Below, piece after piece: positions 6,427 to 8,202 of a stretch of DNA of 8,202 nt (positions within the stretch are counted from its first letter, which is position 1; the number at the start of each line of letters is the position of its first letter). Both the position numbers and the translations under genes were made by a program. The stretch is from Prevotellaceae bacterium UBA7028 (GTDB lineage Bacteria > Bacteroidota > Bacteroidia > Bacteroidales > Bacteroidaceae): assembly GCA_002494215.1 (NCBI GenBank), contig DLBF01000059.1:1-8202 (forward strand), given 5' to 3'. The notes under the pieces were generated by a model. It ran no database searches, was not told the origin of the DNA, and saw only the letters and a list, made by a program, of their open reading frames with translations.

Positions 6427-7850
6427 TAGTGGTTATTTACTGTTTTCAGTACGTCTTCATGTATCTCGAAAGTGTAACGCTTTCTTAGCTTTGCTACGTA
6501 CTCGTCCTCGCGCATGCGCTGGTAGTCCGTAACAACCTGGTTGCTGATGTCGGTCCATTCTGCAGGTCCTTTCTTCAGTACCTTTCCTACAACAGCCACA
6601 TATGGGTAATCCTTTATTGGGTTCAACTTGGCACTCTTGTCTTTCAGGGCCAAAACGTCAACATTGGCATTTTCACCCTTCTTAAAGAGGCGACGCTCCA
6701 TACGAACTGTTACGCTATCTTTGTTGAACTGCTCACGTATCTTGACAGTCCATTTATTCTCGGGGACGCCCTTCAAGCACTTTTTAACGGCCTTTATATC
6801 AGCCTGATTCTTGCAGTAATAAACAAGACCGCGGAAATGAGGCTCCTTCCAGGCATATTTTTTCTTGTTTGCTTTGAAGTAGGATGCCAAACCTGTCGTA
6901 TCCTTGCTGGCAGGTTCCCAAACGTTTCTGCTGCATTCCTCAAAAAGCAGCAGTCCGTCATGATACTCCTTAACCAGGTATTTCAGTTCCTCGTCTTGGG
7001 CGCAGAGACGCTCTGTCTCTTCGTCAAGGATTTCCTCAACAGTCTTCTGGGGTGAAGAGTGCTGTGCTATAGAATCCAACACTTGGGTTGCGAGTTGGTT
7101 CTCTAAACCCTGTCCTTCCAGGTAACGACGGATTCTTTCCTTCAGCTCATCGTAGCTCTCCAGAGGTTTCTTGTCCATCAGTTTGACAATGTGGTATCCC
7201 ACTGTTGAGAGGAAGGGCTCTGACACTTGATTCACCTCCAGGCTGTATGCAACATCCTCGAATTCTTTCAAAGTCTGATTGGGGCCAATCCAGGGAAGTA
7301 TGCCGCCACGGGCTGCAGAACCAGGGTCTTGTGAAAACCTCTTGGCTAGTTCGGCGAAGTCTGCTCCATTCTTTATTTCTTGATTGATAGAGTCTATGCG
7401 AGCCTTTGCCTCAGCTTGAGCCTCTTCTGTGGCGGTCTGAGGCACACGTAAGAAGATATGTGCGGGTTGTAGAAGTTCTTTGCCCTGAAGGCCTACCAAC
7501 ATCTGATTGTAATATTTCTTGCACTCCTCTTCCATTGCGTTCTGCGGAATCAACAGAGGTCGGATTTGCTGATCTCGATACTGGCGGAACTCTTTCTGAT
7601 AGCTTGAGAGAGTATCCAAGTGGTTGTCCAAAGCGGCCTGCACCTTCAGTTTGTAGTTGACAAAAAGCTGTGCATATTCCTCTATGTTCTTCTTGTCCAA
7701 AACACCATCAGAGTTGTTCTTGTTGTAGTTGTACTCAAACTCGCTGCGTGGAACCGGTTGGCCGTTTACGTGCATCACGATAGGATCATCCTGTGCATTG
7801 GCACCAACGCCTGCAACAAGAAACAAAAATGAACACAGAATCTTCTTCAT
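6426..7850 (-). CDS. Secreted parvulin-type peptidyl-prolyl cis-trans isomerase, SurA-like
   Basis: This is a second periplasmic foldase, predicted to isomerise Xaa-Pro bonds and hold unfolded envelope proteins. The 474-residue chain begins with a clear signal peptide (MKKILCSFLFLVAGVGANA, cleavage near residue 19). A SurA/PpiC N-terminal helical region follows to about 120. One well-conserved parvulin domain spans about 127-226: AHIFLRV with His131, the signature QDPGSAARGGILPWIG at 174-189 with Asp175, and GYHIVKL with His220. The last half (230-474) has no clear domain; its end (VTDYQRMREDEYVAKLRKRY, 440-459) resembles the closing helix and strand of SurA, so residues 330-430 may be a decayed second parvulin domain. 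It starts at ATG 13 bases after guaB and overlaps the next gene by one base. Confidence 0.93.
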   Translation of the reverse strand: MKKILCSFLFLVAGVGANAQDDPIVMHVNGQPVPRSEFEYNYNKNNSDGVLDKKNIEEYAQLFVNYKLKVQAALDNHLDTLSSYQKEFRQYRDQQIRPLLIPQNAMEEECKKYYNQMLVGLQGKELLQPAHIFLRVPQTATEEAQAEAKARIDSINQEIKNGADFAELAKRFSQDPGSAARGGILPWIGPNQTLKEFEDVAYSLEVNQVSEPFLSTVGYHIVKLMDKKPLESYDELKERIRRYLEGQGLENQLATQVLDSIAQHSSPQKTVEEILDEETERLCAQDEELKYLVKEYHDGLLLFEECSRNVWEPASKDTTGLASYFKANKKKYAWKEPHFRGLVYYCKNQADIKAVKKCLKGVPENKWTVKIREQFNKDSVTVRMERRLFKKGENANVDVLALKDKSAKLNPIKDYPYVAVVGKVLKKGPAEWTDISNQVVTDYQRMREDEYVAKLRKRYTFEIHEDVLKTVNNH

Positions 7851-7863
7851 ACCTTATATACTA

Positions 7864-8202
<339 letters not shown>

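Overview
The window is an ordinary, densely packed stretch of a Bacteroidales chromosome; Prevotella or a close relative is the best guess. This rests on the look of the proteins, the gene order, the weak or absent Shine-Dalgarno sequences, and one near-perfect Bacteroidetes-type promoter (TTTG, 19 bp, TACCTTTG). Every supported gene is on the minus strand, so transcription runs from the right edge to the left. There is no mobile element, CRISPR array, rRNA or gene-free stretch over 300 bases.

In transcription order the window holds: the C-terminal end of guaB (IMP dehydrogenase, cut by the right edge); a secreted parvulin-type peptidyl-prolyl isomerase; a second secreted SurA-like parvulin with two PPIase domains; a long LptA/OstA-like periplasmic protein; a 97-residue protein with one C-terminal membrane helix; mutL; and trpS. 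A new promoter then leads into a tRNA gene cut by the left edge. Gaps between the protein genes are 13, -1, -1, 12, 4 and 35 bases, so guaB to trpS looks like one operon, with two TAATG/TGATG stop-start overlaps in its centre.

Functionally the centre is an envelope-assembly block. Two periplasmic chaperone/isomerases sit beside an LPS-transport-type protein, which recalls the lptD-surA neighbourhood of enterobacteria in a different arrangement. Housekeeping genes for GTP synthesis, mismatch repair and tRNA charging flank it.

I saw no clearly new system. The observations most worth a second look are a MutL whose ATPase and clamp-binding motifs look intact while its metal/zinc endonuclease motifs are substituted, a SurA-like protein in which each parvulin domain lacks a different conserved histidine, a TrpRS of the variant type with changes at indolmycin-contact positions, and the uncharacterised small membrane protein next to mutL.
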